This document shows, in pieces, positions 46,058 to 57,591 of a stretch of DNA of 64,000 nt (position 1 is the first letter of the stretch; each line of letters opens with the position of its first letter). A model generated the notes under the pieces. It ran no database searches, was not told the origin of the DNA, and was given only the letters and a program-made list of their open reading frames with translations. Made by a program: the position numbers and the translations under genes. The stretch is from Rhabdophis nuchalis (lineage: Eukaryota > Chordata > Lepidosauria > Squamata > Natricidae), in the NCBI GenBank assembly GCA_039707465.1, contig CM077643.1:68185105-68249104 (forward strand). The letters run 5' to 3'.

Positions 46058-49000
46058 CTACCCTAGGCCGGCCAAGCAGAACAAATATGTTTTTAATTTT
46101 AGACGGAAGGAGCGGAGGTCCGTAGTTGTTCTAATGTCGGGGGGAAGGTCGTTCCAGAGGGCTGGGCCCGCCACAGAGAGAGCCCTTCCCCTGGGCGTCG
46201 CCCACTGACAAAGTCTAGTGGACGGCACCCGGAGAAGTCCCTCTCTGTGGGAGCGAATTGGCCATGTGGATGTATGAGGCAGGATCCGATCCTGCAAATA
46301 GCTAGGTCCCGAGCCATGGAGCGCTTTGAAGATGATAACTAAAACCTTGAAGCGCACCCGGGAGACGACAGGCAGCCAGTGCAGCTCGCGCAAGAGCGGT
46401 GTTACATGGGTAAACCTTAAGGTTCCCATAATTGCTCGGGCGGCTGCATTCTGGACTAGCTGAAGTCTCCGAGTGCACCTCAAGGGGAGCCCCATGTAGA
46501 GAGAGTGACAATAGTCCAGTCGGGATGTCACAAGAGCATGAGTGACTGTGCGAAGGGCGTCCCGATCCAATAGGGGGCGCAACTGGCGAACCAGGCGAAC
46601 CTGGTAGAACGCCCTCCTGGCCACGGCTGTCACTTGATCTTCCATGGACAGCCAGGCATCCAGGAGGACACCCAAGTTGCGCGCCCCATCCACTGGGGCA
46701 AGATGTTCGCCCCCAATGGCCAGCGATGGAATCAGCTGGTTGAATCGAGCAGCCGGAAACCACAGCCACTCGGTCTTGGTCGGGTTGAGCTTGAGTCCGT
46801 TTCTTCCCATCCAGACCCGTACGGCTTCCAGGCACTGGCACATCACCGCTACGGCATCGTTGGGGTGGTTTGGGGTAGATATATACAGCTGAGTGTCATC
46901 AGCGTAGAGATGGTACTCTACCCCAAAACCACGGATGATCTCACCCAGCGGCTTCATATATGTGTTAAACAGGAGAGGCGAGAGGACCGACCCCTGAGGC
47001 ACCCCACATGTGAGGGGTCTCGAGGTCGACCTCTGCTCTCCTGTCAACACAAATTGCGATCGGCCAGAGAGGTAGGAGGAGAACCACCGAAAAACGGTGC
47101 CTCCCACCCCCAACCCCCCCAGCCGATGCAATAGGATACCATGGTCGATGGTATCAAAAGCCGCCGAGAGGTCTAATAGGACCAGGATGGAGGAACAACC
47201 CCCATCTCTGGCCCTCCAGAGATCATTAACCAACGCGACCAATGCCGTCTCGGTGCTATGCCCGGGCCGAAAGCCGGACTGGCGCGGGTCTAGATAATCA
47301 ACTTCCTCCAGGTGACGGGGAAACTGTTGTGCCACCACACTCTCAACAACCTTCGCCAAGAAGGGAAGATTGGAGACTGGACGATAGTTGGTTAATAAAG
47401 CTGGATCCAAAGAGGGCTTCTTAAGGAGGGGCCTCACCATAGCCTCTTTTAGGGAAGCAGGCAAGGAACCCTCACTTAAGGAAGTGTTGACAACCTCTTG
47501 GAGCCAGCCTCGTGTCACCTCCCAGGATGCCAGTACAAGCCAGGAGGGACACGGGTCCAATAAACATGTGGTGGCTCGCAGTCGCCACGTAACCTGTCCA
47601 TATCCTCGGAAGTAACGGAGTCAAACTCCTCCCAAACAAGATCTGTCTCGTGGCATCCCACTGGGCCATCAATGGGGGCTAGCTCGTTCTGTATCTGAGC
47701 GATTTTCTCCTGCAGAAAAATCACAAATTCCTCTGCTCTACCCTGTAGCGGGGCTTCCCGCACCCTCTGTTGAAGGAGGGAGCGGGTCACCCTAAACAGG
47801 GCGGCAGGGCGGTTTTCTGCGGATGCTATGAGAGTGGCACAATGATGACGTTTGGCCACTCTCAGCGCCACAATGTAAGTCCGTAAATGGGCTCTTACCT
47901 GTGTCCGGTCAGATTCAAATCGAGTAGACCTCCATCTTCTCTTTAGGCATCTCTTGTGGCTTTTCATCACCCTTAGCTCCTCGGTAAACCAAGGAGCCAG
48001 GGTAGCTCGCTGCCGCAAGAGAGGCCGCAAGGGCGTGACCCGATCCAAGGCTCCCGCGGTCGCAGTATTCCATGCGGCCACGAGGTTCTCCATTGGGGCG
48101 CGGGTCAGGGGTACAGGAAGTGGCCCAAGTGCCGCCTGGAACCCATCCGGGTCCATCATGCCCCTGGGGAGGAACCAGATAGATGACTCAGGTTCCGCCT
48201 TCCCGCGGTGGGGGGTGGCGGTTGGAAAGTCGAGCCGGAGAAGTGAGTGGTCTGACCATGACAAGGGTGTGATGACTATATCCCCTGTACCCAGATCACT
48301 CTTCCATTGGCCAGAGACAAAGATGAGATCTGGTGTGTGTCCACCCTTGTGGGTGGGGTCTTGAATTAATTGGGTCAGGTCCATGGCCGTCATGGAAGCC
48401 ATGAACTCCCGAGCTACCTCGGATGATACGCCCACCGATGGCAGGTTAAAGTCCCCCATGACTAAAAGTCTGGGGGTCTCAACTGCCATCGTAGCGATCA
48501 CCTCGAGGAGCTCGGGCACAGCTGCTGCTACATAGCGGGGAGCCAGGTATACAACCAGCAAGCCCAACTGCCTCCCTAGGCCCCACTTCACGCAGAGGGA
48601 CTCACAACCGGTGGTCTGTGGCACAATGGTCTCTCTGGGCTCAAGACCTTCCCTAATGACAACCGCTACCCCACCACCCCTACCTAGGGCCCGGGGCTGA
48701 TGAAAAGTGCGGTAACCTGGTGGGCACATTTCAACGAGGGGGAGTCCTCCCTCGTGGCCCAACCAGGTCTCCGCAATTCCTACCAGGTCCGGCTCCCCCT
48801 CTGACACAAGGTCATGGATGAGGGGGGCTTTGTTGACAACGGACCTGGCATTGCAAAACATCAGCCGCAGGCCCTGGCTCTGTACTCCCTGACCACCTAG
48901 CCTGCAGGGGTTGTGGCACCTGACCGTTTGCAACCAATGGCCACGTGCCCCCAACCGGGAGGATGGAACTTGTCTCCCCTCAGACCTGCCTCTCCCCACG

Positions 49001-49320
49001 ACCCTATTGATAGGTATGCCCTCCACCGGGACGACTCTTAATTCCCCCCTACTAACGGCACCGTCCGCCTCCCTCCGTCGCCTGCTGGCCTGGCCCTCTC
49101 TTTCTCCCTCTGTCTCTACCTGTCTATAATACCCACCCCCCTCCCTGGTACCCCCTAAAATAGACAACAAGCTACGACTTAAAAAACCCCTAAGACCACC
49201 TTTCTTCCACCTCTCCGGATCAATAAGTCCCTCATCAAGGCTGGCCCTCGTTAGAATGGATGGCCAAACCTGCGAGAGCGGGGCCTCTCGCAGTCGTAGC
49301 AAGTCTAGCTTCGAGTACAT
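46058..49320 (-). pseudogene. L2 endonuclease/RT ORF (about 1087 codons, one frameshift)
   Basis: The complete L2 replication protein frame. It starts at the ATG 49318-49320 (MYSKLDLLRL). An N-terminal extension of about 180 residues precedes the endonuclease ('GLRLMFCNARSVVNKAP', 'AETWLGHEGG', 'VMGDFNLPS', 'HTPDLIF', 'WSDHSLLRLDF'). The RT follows ('NYRPVSNLPF', '[12 protein letters not shown]', '[13 protein letters not shown]', '[13 protein letters not shown]', YADD) and then the C-terminal 'ALWNDLPPDIR'. A single G is missing near 47585 (CGTGGCG against CGTGGGCG in copies 1-3), which shifts the frame between the linker and the RT. I found no other disruption. All catalytic motifs are otherwise present, so this is a one-lesion copy. 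Confidence 0.88.
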
Positions 49321-50498
49321 GGTATTAATAAATAATTAAATATAAATAGATAATTATTTATAAATATACAATCAATGATGTAAATACATAAATAAAAGCA
49401 TGGGTCCTAAGATTTTAAAAGGCATCGTTTGGCCGCAATTCCAGATGTAAAGTATGATATATATCTTAATAAATAACTAAAATATATATACAATCAGAGT
49501 TTTAAAAAGTGCATCAGTGAGCGGTTTGGTCCGGCTGTCGCTCCGTAGATCTTCTCTTCTCTTCTAGAGGGTTACAAGGTCTTAAAGGTCTTAAATATAA
49601 AATGTAAAATATCCATAGGCCGAAGAGATCTTCTCCTTCTTCTTAAGGCTGCTTTCCAGATCTTATCTTAGACATACCAAGTCTTAAAAATGCAAGGACG
49701 CCGAGGGCAAACGGCATCCGTTCTGGCGCTCCCACCGCCATCACCGCCGCAGTCCCCGCCATTCCTTGTCCCAGCGCTCTCACCGCCGTTGGCAGTCATA
49801 CCCAAGGTACCAGGACACCAACCTCCAGCTCCGGCGCTCTCACCGGCTCTCTCACCGCCGCCTCCATCGCCAATGCATCCCTGGACCCCGCTCCTGCGCT
49901 CTCACCGCCACCTCCATGCCGCCTCCGGGCCTACGGCAGCCCTCCGGGCCTACCTGGCCCTCCCGGCCCTCCAGGCCTCCACAACGCATCCGGCGTTGCC
50001 GCCGCCGCCGTCTTCGCCGCTACCATGGCGGTCTCAACCTGGGGGTCTTCAAGGCCCTCAAGGCCCTCACGAACCACCAGGTCTGGCGCCCTTCGGCCCG
50101 GCGCTCCCACCACCGCCGCCGCCGCCGTCTTCGCCGCTACCTCGGCAGAGGTCTTGGCCTGGGAATCTCGGCCTGGGGAACTTCAGGCCCCCAAGGCCTC
50201 TTCAGGCCTTCCAGGCCTTCGCGGTGTGCAGCCGGCGGCCCGCCGTCATCAGAGGCCGGCGCCCGACATCATTCAAAGACGCCGGGGACGCCGAGGATGC
50301 CGACGCTCCCACCGCCGCCGCTGCCGCCGCCACCGCCGCCACTGCCGCCGCCCGGACCTCACCCTGGGGGTCCAGGGTGGGTCACCCACCGATCCCAGCC
50401 CTCAAGATGGTAAGTAGAGGGCTGGGGCACTAACCATGCGACCAAAGAGCTCCATGGCCCATGCTGAGCTCGGAGCTAGGTCGCCATCTTCGCGCCTG
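49321..50498 (-). promoter_or_regulatory. L2 5' UTR: CpG-rich, internally repetitive, YY1-like site
   Basis: About 1.2 kb. The distal 0.75 kb (49690-50440) is CpG island-like, with CCG runs and imperfect tandem units. 'CCGTCTTCGCCGCTAC' recurs at about 50008 and 50127, and 'GGCGCTC(T/C)CACCG' occurs several times. At the very 5' end (minus strand) 'GCGAAGATGGCGACC' contains the YY1 core AAGATGGCG. YY1 near the 5' end positions initiation in mammalian L1, and the same role here is inference. Pro/Arg-rich open frames on the plus strand are by-products of the GC repeats. Confidence 0.7.
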
Positions 50499-50528
50499 CA
50501 TAAGGGAATATCACTCCCGCCGCCTTGA
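50499..50528 (-). mobile_element. Helitron A remnant and L1-fragment target duplication (left)
   Basis: 'CATAAGGGAATATCACTCCC' continues Helitron A after the L2. It recurs, with a few differences, at 51174-51203 on the other side of the L1 fragment. Confidence 0.65.
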
Positions 50529-51172
50529 AATGGTTGGAAGATATTACGGAGCAAAAAATAGAATTGAAACCAGAAGCATTAGGAATATTAGACCTGAAAA
50601 TGGAGAAACAATTTCAATACATAATACTACACATACTCACTGTAGCTAGGATTGCTTTCACACAAAACTGGAAACAAATCAATACATCCACAGATGAAAC
50701 AATAATTAGAAAAGTACTTGAATATGCAGAGATGGACAAAATGACCATGGAACAAAAAGAAAGATAAGAATCGGATTTCTATGAAATATGGAGTAGAATT
50801 TATAAGTGTCTAGAAAACAGATGCCAACACAGGAAATATAACACTTTGTTGGTGTGTTTTTTTTCTAAAGTAGTATTGAATAAAAATTAACCAAAGTTAC
50901 TCAGTTACTATCAAACTTAAAGTATTGGCTATAATGTAAATATAATGGTGATATGAACAATTAATATTATTACAAGTGTTAGACTACTGTTATTATATTA
51001 TTAGAGAAGGTAAAATCAATAGGAAGGCAATGTAGAATGGAGTACTATAAAGCCGATACAGAAGACTGTATAATTACTTTATATTGTTATGTATAGGTTT
51101 TTTTTTTTTGTGTTTTTCTTTCTGTTTTTAAAGGTTAAAATGTTTAATAAAAACTATTAAAAAAGAAAGAAA
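50529..51172 (+). pseudogene. 5'-truncated L1 ORF2 C-terminus with 3' UTR
   Basis: The frame 'KWLEDITEQKIELKPEALGILDLKMEKQFQYII', then 'TVARIAFTQNWKQ' and 'ESDFYEIWSRIYKCLENR', corresponds to the C-terminal end of L1 ORF2, matching in layout 'RIVIARYWK...IEEWYCEMWKLALNDK' of the full-length L1. A stop interrupts at about 50765. The 3' UTR ends 'TTTAATAAAAACTATTAAAAAAG'. It is bounded by imperfect 20-30 bp direct repeats. It belongs to a different, older L1 lineage than 13723-19548. Confidence 0.75.
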
Positions 51173-51215
51173 TACATAAGGGAAAATCACTCCCTCCATC
51201 TTGAGTCCAGAGAAG
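51173..51215 (-). mobile_element. Helitron A remnant (right of L1 fragment)
   Basis: 'ACATAAGGGAAAATCACTCC' and 'TCCATCTTGAGTCCAG' match Helitron B at 51700-51735. Similarity fades after that. Confidence 0.55.
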
Positions 51216-51404
51216 ATAATTTAGTAACTAATATGAAAGAAGAAAAACGCTACACTGAGATAAGTGTGGACAGACCAATATGTTTCTTTGGTTTTAAAAA
51301 TGAAAGCATACCATACATTATAAAAGAAGAAATAGTTTACATATGATATGCCAAAGTATTTTTGTTCTAGATATTGAGCATATCCCAAAACAATTGATTT
51401 GGTT

Positions 51405-51448
51405 GTTAGAGCATGGTAATAGAATTTATTCTATTACCATGCGCTAAC
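51405..51448. repeat. Near-perfect palindrome, 20-bp arms
   Basis: GTTAG-A-GCATGGTAATAGAA, loop TTTA, TTCTATTACCATGC-G-CTAAC: 19 of 20 positions pair. Confidence 0.95.
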
Positions 51449-51590
51449 ATGAATTTTCTGGTTGAAAATTCTCCCTAAGAGGTGGTCCTGTACGTTTGAA
51501 CACATAAAATGTCAAGAAAATAGCTAGCAAATCCTAAGGACCATAATGAAGTATATCATAGAGTATCTAGACAATATATAATGTAGCATA

Positions 51591-52097
51591 CTAGCTGGAT
51601 GCCCATGCTTCATGATGAAACTATGTGATAGGGCAATGCAGGAGAAATCCGGTTCACTCTGGTTCAATCTGTTGCCTCAGTGGTGATTGGCGATTGAAAC
51701 ACATAAGGGAAAATCACTCCTGCTGCCTTGAGTCTGGAAGCAGTTCCATAGGTGGAAGGCATAGACATGTTAGTGAGGTACTGACATTTAGTACTGCTCC
51801 TGAGTGAAAGAGTGGAACGTCTGCTAGTTTGAACTGAGGTAACAGAATATGAGGCAACTGGCAGTTGGAACAGAGTTCTTTTCAGATGGGGAGGCGGGAG
51901 TAGAACTCCTTAGCATCAGAATATATTAATTACTGTATAAGAAATGCTAATGATCTGATGGTCATTTCAAAAAATCCTTTCTTAGCAAGTACTTATTAAC
52001 CAAGAGGAACATACCTGCCAAATTTCAAGTTTGTAGGCTTTATGGCTCTATAGATTTTGTGATGAATGAATGGTACTTATTTTTATATATATATAGA
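51591..52097 (-). mobile_element. Non-autonomous Helitron B (507 bp)
   Basis: Minus strand: it starts TCTATATATATATAAAAATA and ends '...GCATGGGCATCCAGCTAG'. It is inserted between A and T (A at 52098 read as minus A; T after CTAG). The 5' part carries 'CCTACAAACTTGAAATTTGGCAGG', a type of phrase common near Helitron 5' ends. The 3' 110 bp match Helitron A at 45751-45859. No RepHel coding is present. A 3' hairpin just upstream of CTAG is weak. Confidence 0.68.
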
Positions 52098-53149
52098 TTA
52101 AGAAGCTAGCCATTTATAGACAGAATAAGTGAATCAGAATGAATGTATTTTGCAAAGCACAAGCCATTCTTTGAAGAAACTTTATTATACTTTTCAAACC
52201 CTTGTTGTAAAGATGTTACAAGCAAGGGGTCAGAGGTTATAAAGTTGTCTATCAATATTTGTTGTAACATTTGAACAACAGGCAGATGGTTAAATGAGTT
52301 GCATTTCAGCAGTATATTTAAACTTGCTTTGATATCTAGAGTTTCACATATCTACTGTATGTCCTTGGGGAAATGCAGAATGAATAAAATAGTTCATTTC
52401 ACATTTTATTGCAAATTGATTTATTGCAAATCTACCAAGATCATATTTTCAAAAGCAGTACCCAGCCACAGATCCAAGAATCATACTCTAGTGTATGCAC
52501 TACTCTAAGTTCAGTCAAGAAATTCCCTAATTTTTAAAGCAATTGTGTGCATATAACTTATATTGTATAAGTTACTGTTACACAAACACCCACCCACTAC
52601 AACAAATAAATTTTAAAATATATTTGAGTTAGGAAATACGCTTGAAAACATAATTCCCGAAATGTATATATTCATTAAAACATAAATAGAAATTATGAGT
52701 ACATTTCTGGAATCTTGTTTTAAAGGGAAAAAAGATAGCTTATTAAAAAACAATATAGATGAATGTGAAATTGTGGGGAAATGATAGATTTAATCCCTAA
52801 TATGAGCTTTAGGAATATAGTGTCACTAAAAGCTGATGCTACAAAAGGTAATAAAAAGCATCATGCATCTGTAGTTGACCTCTCTTGAGGGCTGGATAGT
52901 GGATTGGAATGTCCTGCAAAGAAGAAACATTAAAGGATGTTTTAAAGGTCACATCTGGATCTCACTTTCTTCACTATTACATAGAACAGCTGGAAATATG
53001 GAACACATCCTAAAAAAATGTGGCTTCTCTTCTCAAAGTATATGTTCAATACTATCAAAATTCTATGGTTCTTTCAAGCCCATAAGCACATTATTCTTAT
53101 TGGAAAGAATATTAATCATTGAAATATAGTCTTACAAGTCAATAATCAA
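52098..53149. other. No recognised feature
   Basis: AT-rich sequence; the frame at 52875-53129 is not recognisable. Confidence 0.4.
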
Positions 53150-53208
53150 TATCAATCAATAATTTAATTTGTTGACCGCTCCCTCTCCCCAAAGGGACTC
53201 GGAGCGGT
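53150..53208 (-). mobile_element. Very short L2 copy (3' terminus only)
   Basis: It matches 45867-45923 base for base over the tail and hairpin: 'AATTTAATTTGTTGACCGCTCC' region to GGACTCGGAGCGGTG. It ends within the hairpin, an extreme 5' truncation of the young L2 family. Confidence 0.88.
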
Positions 53209-53782
53209 GATGTGCTGAAAAAGTAGATGTGTTTAAGTAAAACTAGGAGTGTTGAAGTGCTGAAATTGGAGGTCCCTTGCCATTTGCTCCTCTTCTGTAG
53301 CATTGGGCAGTATTTAATACAGGTAGTCCTCATTTAGCAACTGCCTTGGATAGCAACTCTTCACAGATAAAAGCTTAGAATAAAAAGTTTAAGATAATAA
53401 CTTATAGTAAAAATACAAATCATTTCTGGCCAAAGTACAGTCTTACACACACACTTTTCTGTGCCCGACAACAACACACATCAGAATGAGCCCCCCCAGG
53501 GAAAATAGGGCGGTATATATAAATTGAATAAATAAAAGAATAATGCCAGTATTGTTGCCCAAGAGAACTTTATTTTAATGTGGCAGCAGCAACCAGAAAT
53601 TTTTGTGCTCTCTCTCTCTCTCTCTTTCTGTCAATCATATGGTTTGCTTAGTGACCATTTCACTAGAACCAACTGGCGAATGGCTAAACCACATTGTTTA
53701 AGCATTGCTACACAATAACTAACTATACCAGTTGTGATACTGTAGCTTGCTTTTTTCACAACCAATATTAAATGAAGGTGTG
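53209..53782. other. Fragments of the palindromic repeat; (CT)n at 53609-53630
   Basis: 'ACAGGTAGTCCTCATTTAGCAACTGCC' at 53322 is an end of the family seen at 3915-4774, and 53635-53760 carries further weak similarity. An L2-like tail ('AAAATAGGGCGGTATATATAAATTGAATAAATAAA') is at about 53501-53540. Confidence 0.5.
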
Positions 53783-54100
53783 GAACAGTGGTGAGATTAA
53801 AAAAAAAATTACTATTGGGATGGCTTGGTGGGCGTGGCAGAGGAAGGATACTGTAAAATCTCTATTTCTACCCCATTCCAGGGGAAAGCTACTGTAAAAT
53901 CTCCACTTCCTCCTCACTCCAGGGAAGTTTACTGCAAATGCCCCATTTCCTCCTGATCAGCTGGCACTCGGGAGGCAGAGAATAGATAGAGGCAGGGCCA
54001 GTCAGAGGTGGTATTTACCAATTCTCTGAACTACTCAAATTTTCCACTACTGGTTACCCAGAACTGGTCAGAACCTGCTGAATACCATCTCTGGTGGGGA
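53783..54100. repeat. Unclassified interspersed repeat (GGTGGGATTCA family), copy 2
   Basis: It starts 'ACAGTGGTGAGATT' and ends 'GTCAGAACCTGCTGAATACCATCTCTGG'. It contains a triplicated motif 'TACTGTAAAATCTCC/CCATTTCCTCC' at about 40-60 bp spacing (53848-53960). It is related to 6731-6925. Confidence 0.5.
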
Positions 54101-56460
54101 ATGAAGAATAAAATATTTATCTCAGATATTATTAGATAACTAATTTATGCCATTCTGGTTTTCAGAAGTGTATTTGTTCTTAAGGATCACTTATTATATA
54201 AACGTAAAATAATACATGTCCTTGTTAGGAACCAAAATTCATCAGAGTTTTTAGTGTTTTAATTCTGGGACAAAAGGTTTTGGATTACACAGGGGTCTCT
54301 GTTAGTTTTTAGTTACACATTTGTAAAAACATAAAGTTGAGCAAATTTTAAATATTATTTCATGGTTTATAATCCACTTCATCAGTCTGTATGCAAAGCT
54401 TTAATGAACTGCAGAACTGTTCCATCTCTCATATTTAATGTTCTAAAGATGTGTCTCTATACCTCTTCTAAGTATCTCAATCTTTCACAATCTAGACTTA
54501 GCTTCATATAATAACAGAGGCAAAAAGAGCATCTTTCTTTCATCTTTGAACCAACTTGGCCTGGAAAACCAGGAAACAGTCTTCTGAAGAGCAGAACGAT
54601 TATGATCGTTCTTGGAGATTAGTTTTTCTGGTAACCTGTAGAGCATCTTTGAAAATGTATGATAAACATAGAGCTGTCATTTTCAATAGGAACCTTTAGA
54701 GTTCAAAATAACCATGTAGACATGCACAGAGATGTGATATTTTAGAGAAAGATTGGAGGGCAAACAGCCAGTTTCACAATCTGTTTTTCATAAGATTATG
54801 ATTTACACCTCATCAAATGAGGCAATCTTAGGTATATTGCAAACTTCCAGGTTGGACAAATGTGTAGTTTACATTACTGTCTTTGATATCAGTAGACTGG
54901 TGCATGATATTTAGCTGTGCAACATGGGCTGACTGATCAGATAAAGCATGCCTATTGTCAAAAATACTATTACATATGCACTCATATGCTACATTTTGGA
55001 AACCCTCTGGTTGTTTTGCTGTTCCCCACTTCCTGGGGGAAGGCAATATTTTTGTGGTTCATTTCACAGAAAGACTTCATGTGTTTTCAATACATGACAC
55101 AAATTAAAGGACAGATATGACAGCATCTGGTCAGAGAGAGCACAGGGGAGAAGTCACTTCTCATGCATTGCCAGATTGCTTGGGAAGAACAGATTCAGCT
55201 CAAAAGAGTAAAGGTCATAAAGTATATGACATCTCAGTAAGTCCAGAATTATGCACCATAAGTGTTATAAATGATGTGGTAATAAAGAAAAGCAGAAAGG
55301 AAAATGGCAAGATGTCAGTTTAACAGCAGCCATTTATAGTGTGGTTTAAAAGAAAGTAGAAGCATCACCCGTTCCACTTGCATGGATGTCTAGTACTTCT
55401 TCCTTTAAGCACTCTGCTGATCAGAGTGGAAGTTTGTATAGAGATTTAACTGCCATTTTTATAAGTCTGAAAGCACATCAGCAATAACAGATCTGTTTTG
55501 GAAAAGATCAAATGCTGTCACCTTCCTAGAAGAAATGAAAGAGGGAGGGCAGATGTTTCTCTCCCTGGAATTGGGTGTTGTTGTTTTTATTTTAGATGTG
55601 CTGATTCCATCATTACTCATTTTGTACTGATGGTTGATAGGAAATATTTGTCAGAGGAGGCAATTTTTTAAAGTAATTTTCTGAAATTTTATGAATGCTG
55701 TTAGCAAGGAAAGAGGAAATAATTCAAAAATGAAAAGAAGAAACTGGATAGATTCATGGCCAGCCCTTTCATGTCTTAATCTTGCCTGTGTGTGTGAGTG
55801 TGTATGCACGTACACACGTATGTGCATGTGCATGCAAGCATGAACAATATTTTCAGGCTGCCTTTATTCTCCTAAGTGGAACAACACAGTGGATGTGAAT
55901 AAACTTGAATTTGAATAAACTGTGGATCACATTGGTTCAGAGGTACCACCCTTATGGAGGACCTTTTGGAATCAATGACATCTACTAGTCAAGCAAAAGT
56001 AAATAATTTATCTTTGTGTATAAAAGAGAACTTGTCATGCTACATTTGCTAAATGTTAACTTAATGGACAATAAAATCAAATGTTTCTTCAAAAACACAA
56101 TCTCTTAAAGCATGGATGAGACCCAAGTGATATGAGAGAACATCTAAGTTCTAACAAGAAATTCTACTAATGAGGTATTTATCCAGAAAAGCCTTCGTTA
56201 TGAACTACAGATTAGCATATGAAAGAGCAATGTTCTTATCCTTTCTGCCCGAGGGTTGTAAATTGTTTTTTTTTTGTCCTTGCTGTGAATTTGAATCCAT
56301 TATTACATAGGTATGATGGACTTCAGTCTTCGAATAGTTTCAAACTAAGTTTAAACTATTATTTATAATTTTATTATAGGAACTGCAATCTAAGGGATTA
56401 ATGCAATTTCTCTATGGCAGTTCTTGCTCCCTTGCAAGATTCCACCACTGACATTCAGAA
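54101..56460. other. No recognised feature
   Basis: Short frames only. A TG/CA-rich tract lies at about 55790-55835. Confidence 0.4.
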
Positions 56461-57017
56461 GTAAAGCAGGAAATAGACAAAGAGAGTGGTAAGGACAGTC
56501 GAGAAGATTATAGGAAGCTCGCTTCCTGTCCTTCAGGATATTGCTTACAAGCGCTACGTGCTTAGAGCTCGAAGCGTTGTTAGAGACCCCACACACCCAC
56601 TTCATGGTCTGTTTCCGCTGCTCTCCTCTGGGAAGAGGTTTCGAAGTATTTCTGGCAGGACTTCCGGATTCTGTAACAGCTTTGTTCCCTATGCCATCCA
56701 TCTGCTAAACTTGTAAGATTTGCTTCTCTTGCCATGTATGTGTATACATCTGAACTATATTGTGTTGTTTCTTTGTGTCATATAATATATGTAGGTACAT
56801 GCATAATTTTGTATGTATCTATGTTTATATGCATATATGCATTTATTTTGTAATGTTTATGTTTATATTAGAGGTATAGATCCTTTGAGAGCTCTATGCA
56901 ACATAATTTCATTTTAATGTATGCCAATTAGTGTACATTCAAAGTGACAATAACTAAAGTATTTCTATTCTATTCTATTCTATTCTATTCTATTCTATTC
57001 TATTCTATTCTATTCTA
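56461..57017 (+). mobile_element. Rex/L2-type LINE 3' end with (ATTCT)n tail
   Basis: The frame 'VRTVEKIIGSSLPVLQDIAYKRYVLRARSVVRDPTHPLHGLFPLLSSGKRFRSISGRT...CNSFVPYAIHLLN' is the C-terminal end of a LINE RT protein with the 'HPLH..F.LLPSGKR(F/Y)R' signature of fish and reptile Rex/L2-like elements. The 3' UTR ends 'CAATAACTAAAGTATTTCTATTCT', continuing as about ten ATTCT units (56966-57015). Confidence 0.72.
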
Positions 57018-57591
57018 AATATATCATGATTTCCTTTTGCTTTTCAATAGGAAATCAAATAAAATAGAAATCTGAGGTTCAGATATGCTTAACAAATGGA
57101 TAGATATTGAGATTTTTTTTTTCAAATGGATAGGTTGAAGAAAACTTGTTTCTGTGCTCTCCAATCTATATAAATAAAAATGTAAAATAGTTTGTACGAA
57201 TCCACTAATCTTAAAAAGTACTGGACCAATTTGCCTCAAATTTTGACACAACGTAGCCAAGAACCTCCGATAATAGAATAGCTAATCATTTTGTGCCTAG
57301 CACGCGTGAGTTGTGTACAAATTACACACACAAAAATGTACCCACTGAATGTGTGTAAACAACCCTGTAGCCACGCCCATCAAACTGCTTTTCAACTGCC
57401 AGTGTTGGAATAGGCCTCATACGGTGGCCTCTTGGGGCCAAAAAGGCACAAAGGACAGCAAACTCCCAGGTGGCCCATAGGGGGGGGGGAGAAATTCTGC
57501 TCAGGACTGTTCTCTGAGGTAAAAAAAAAATGGAGGCAGGCAGCTGCTTTAAACTGTTTAATACGAACTGAACCAAACTGTAACAAAGAAT

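Larger units (their letters stand above)
45860..50498 (-). mobile_element. Full-length L2-clade LINE, copy 4 (about 4.64 kb)
   Basis: The element runs from a 5' end at 50498 (minus: CAGGCGCGAAGATGGCG) through a GC-rich 5' UTR and one long EN-RT frame (49320-46058) to a 3' UTR hairpin (about 45893-45923) and an ATTGATTGATTGATTG tail. Comparison with the undisturbed relative at 51696-51705 shows a target site 'TTGAAAcaCATAAGGG', of which 2 bp are lost and none duplicated. This is the only copy here with a complete 5' end. Confidence 0.9.

Noticed and set aside
49690..50433. 247-codon proline/arginine-rich open frame on the plus strand
   Set aside because: It lies antisense in the GC-rich 5' UTR of the full-length L2. 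Several overlapping frames are open simply because of CCG/GCC repetition.
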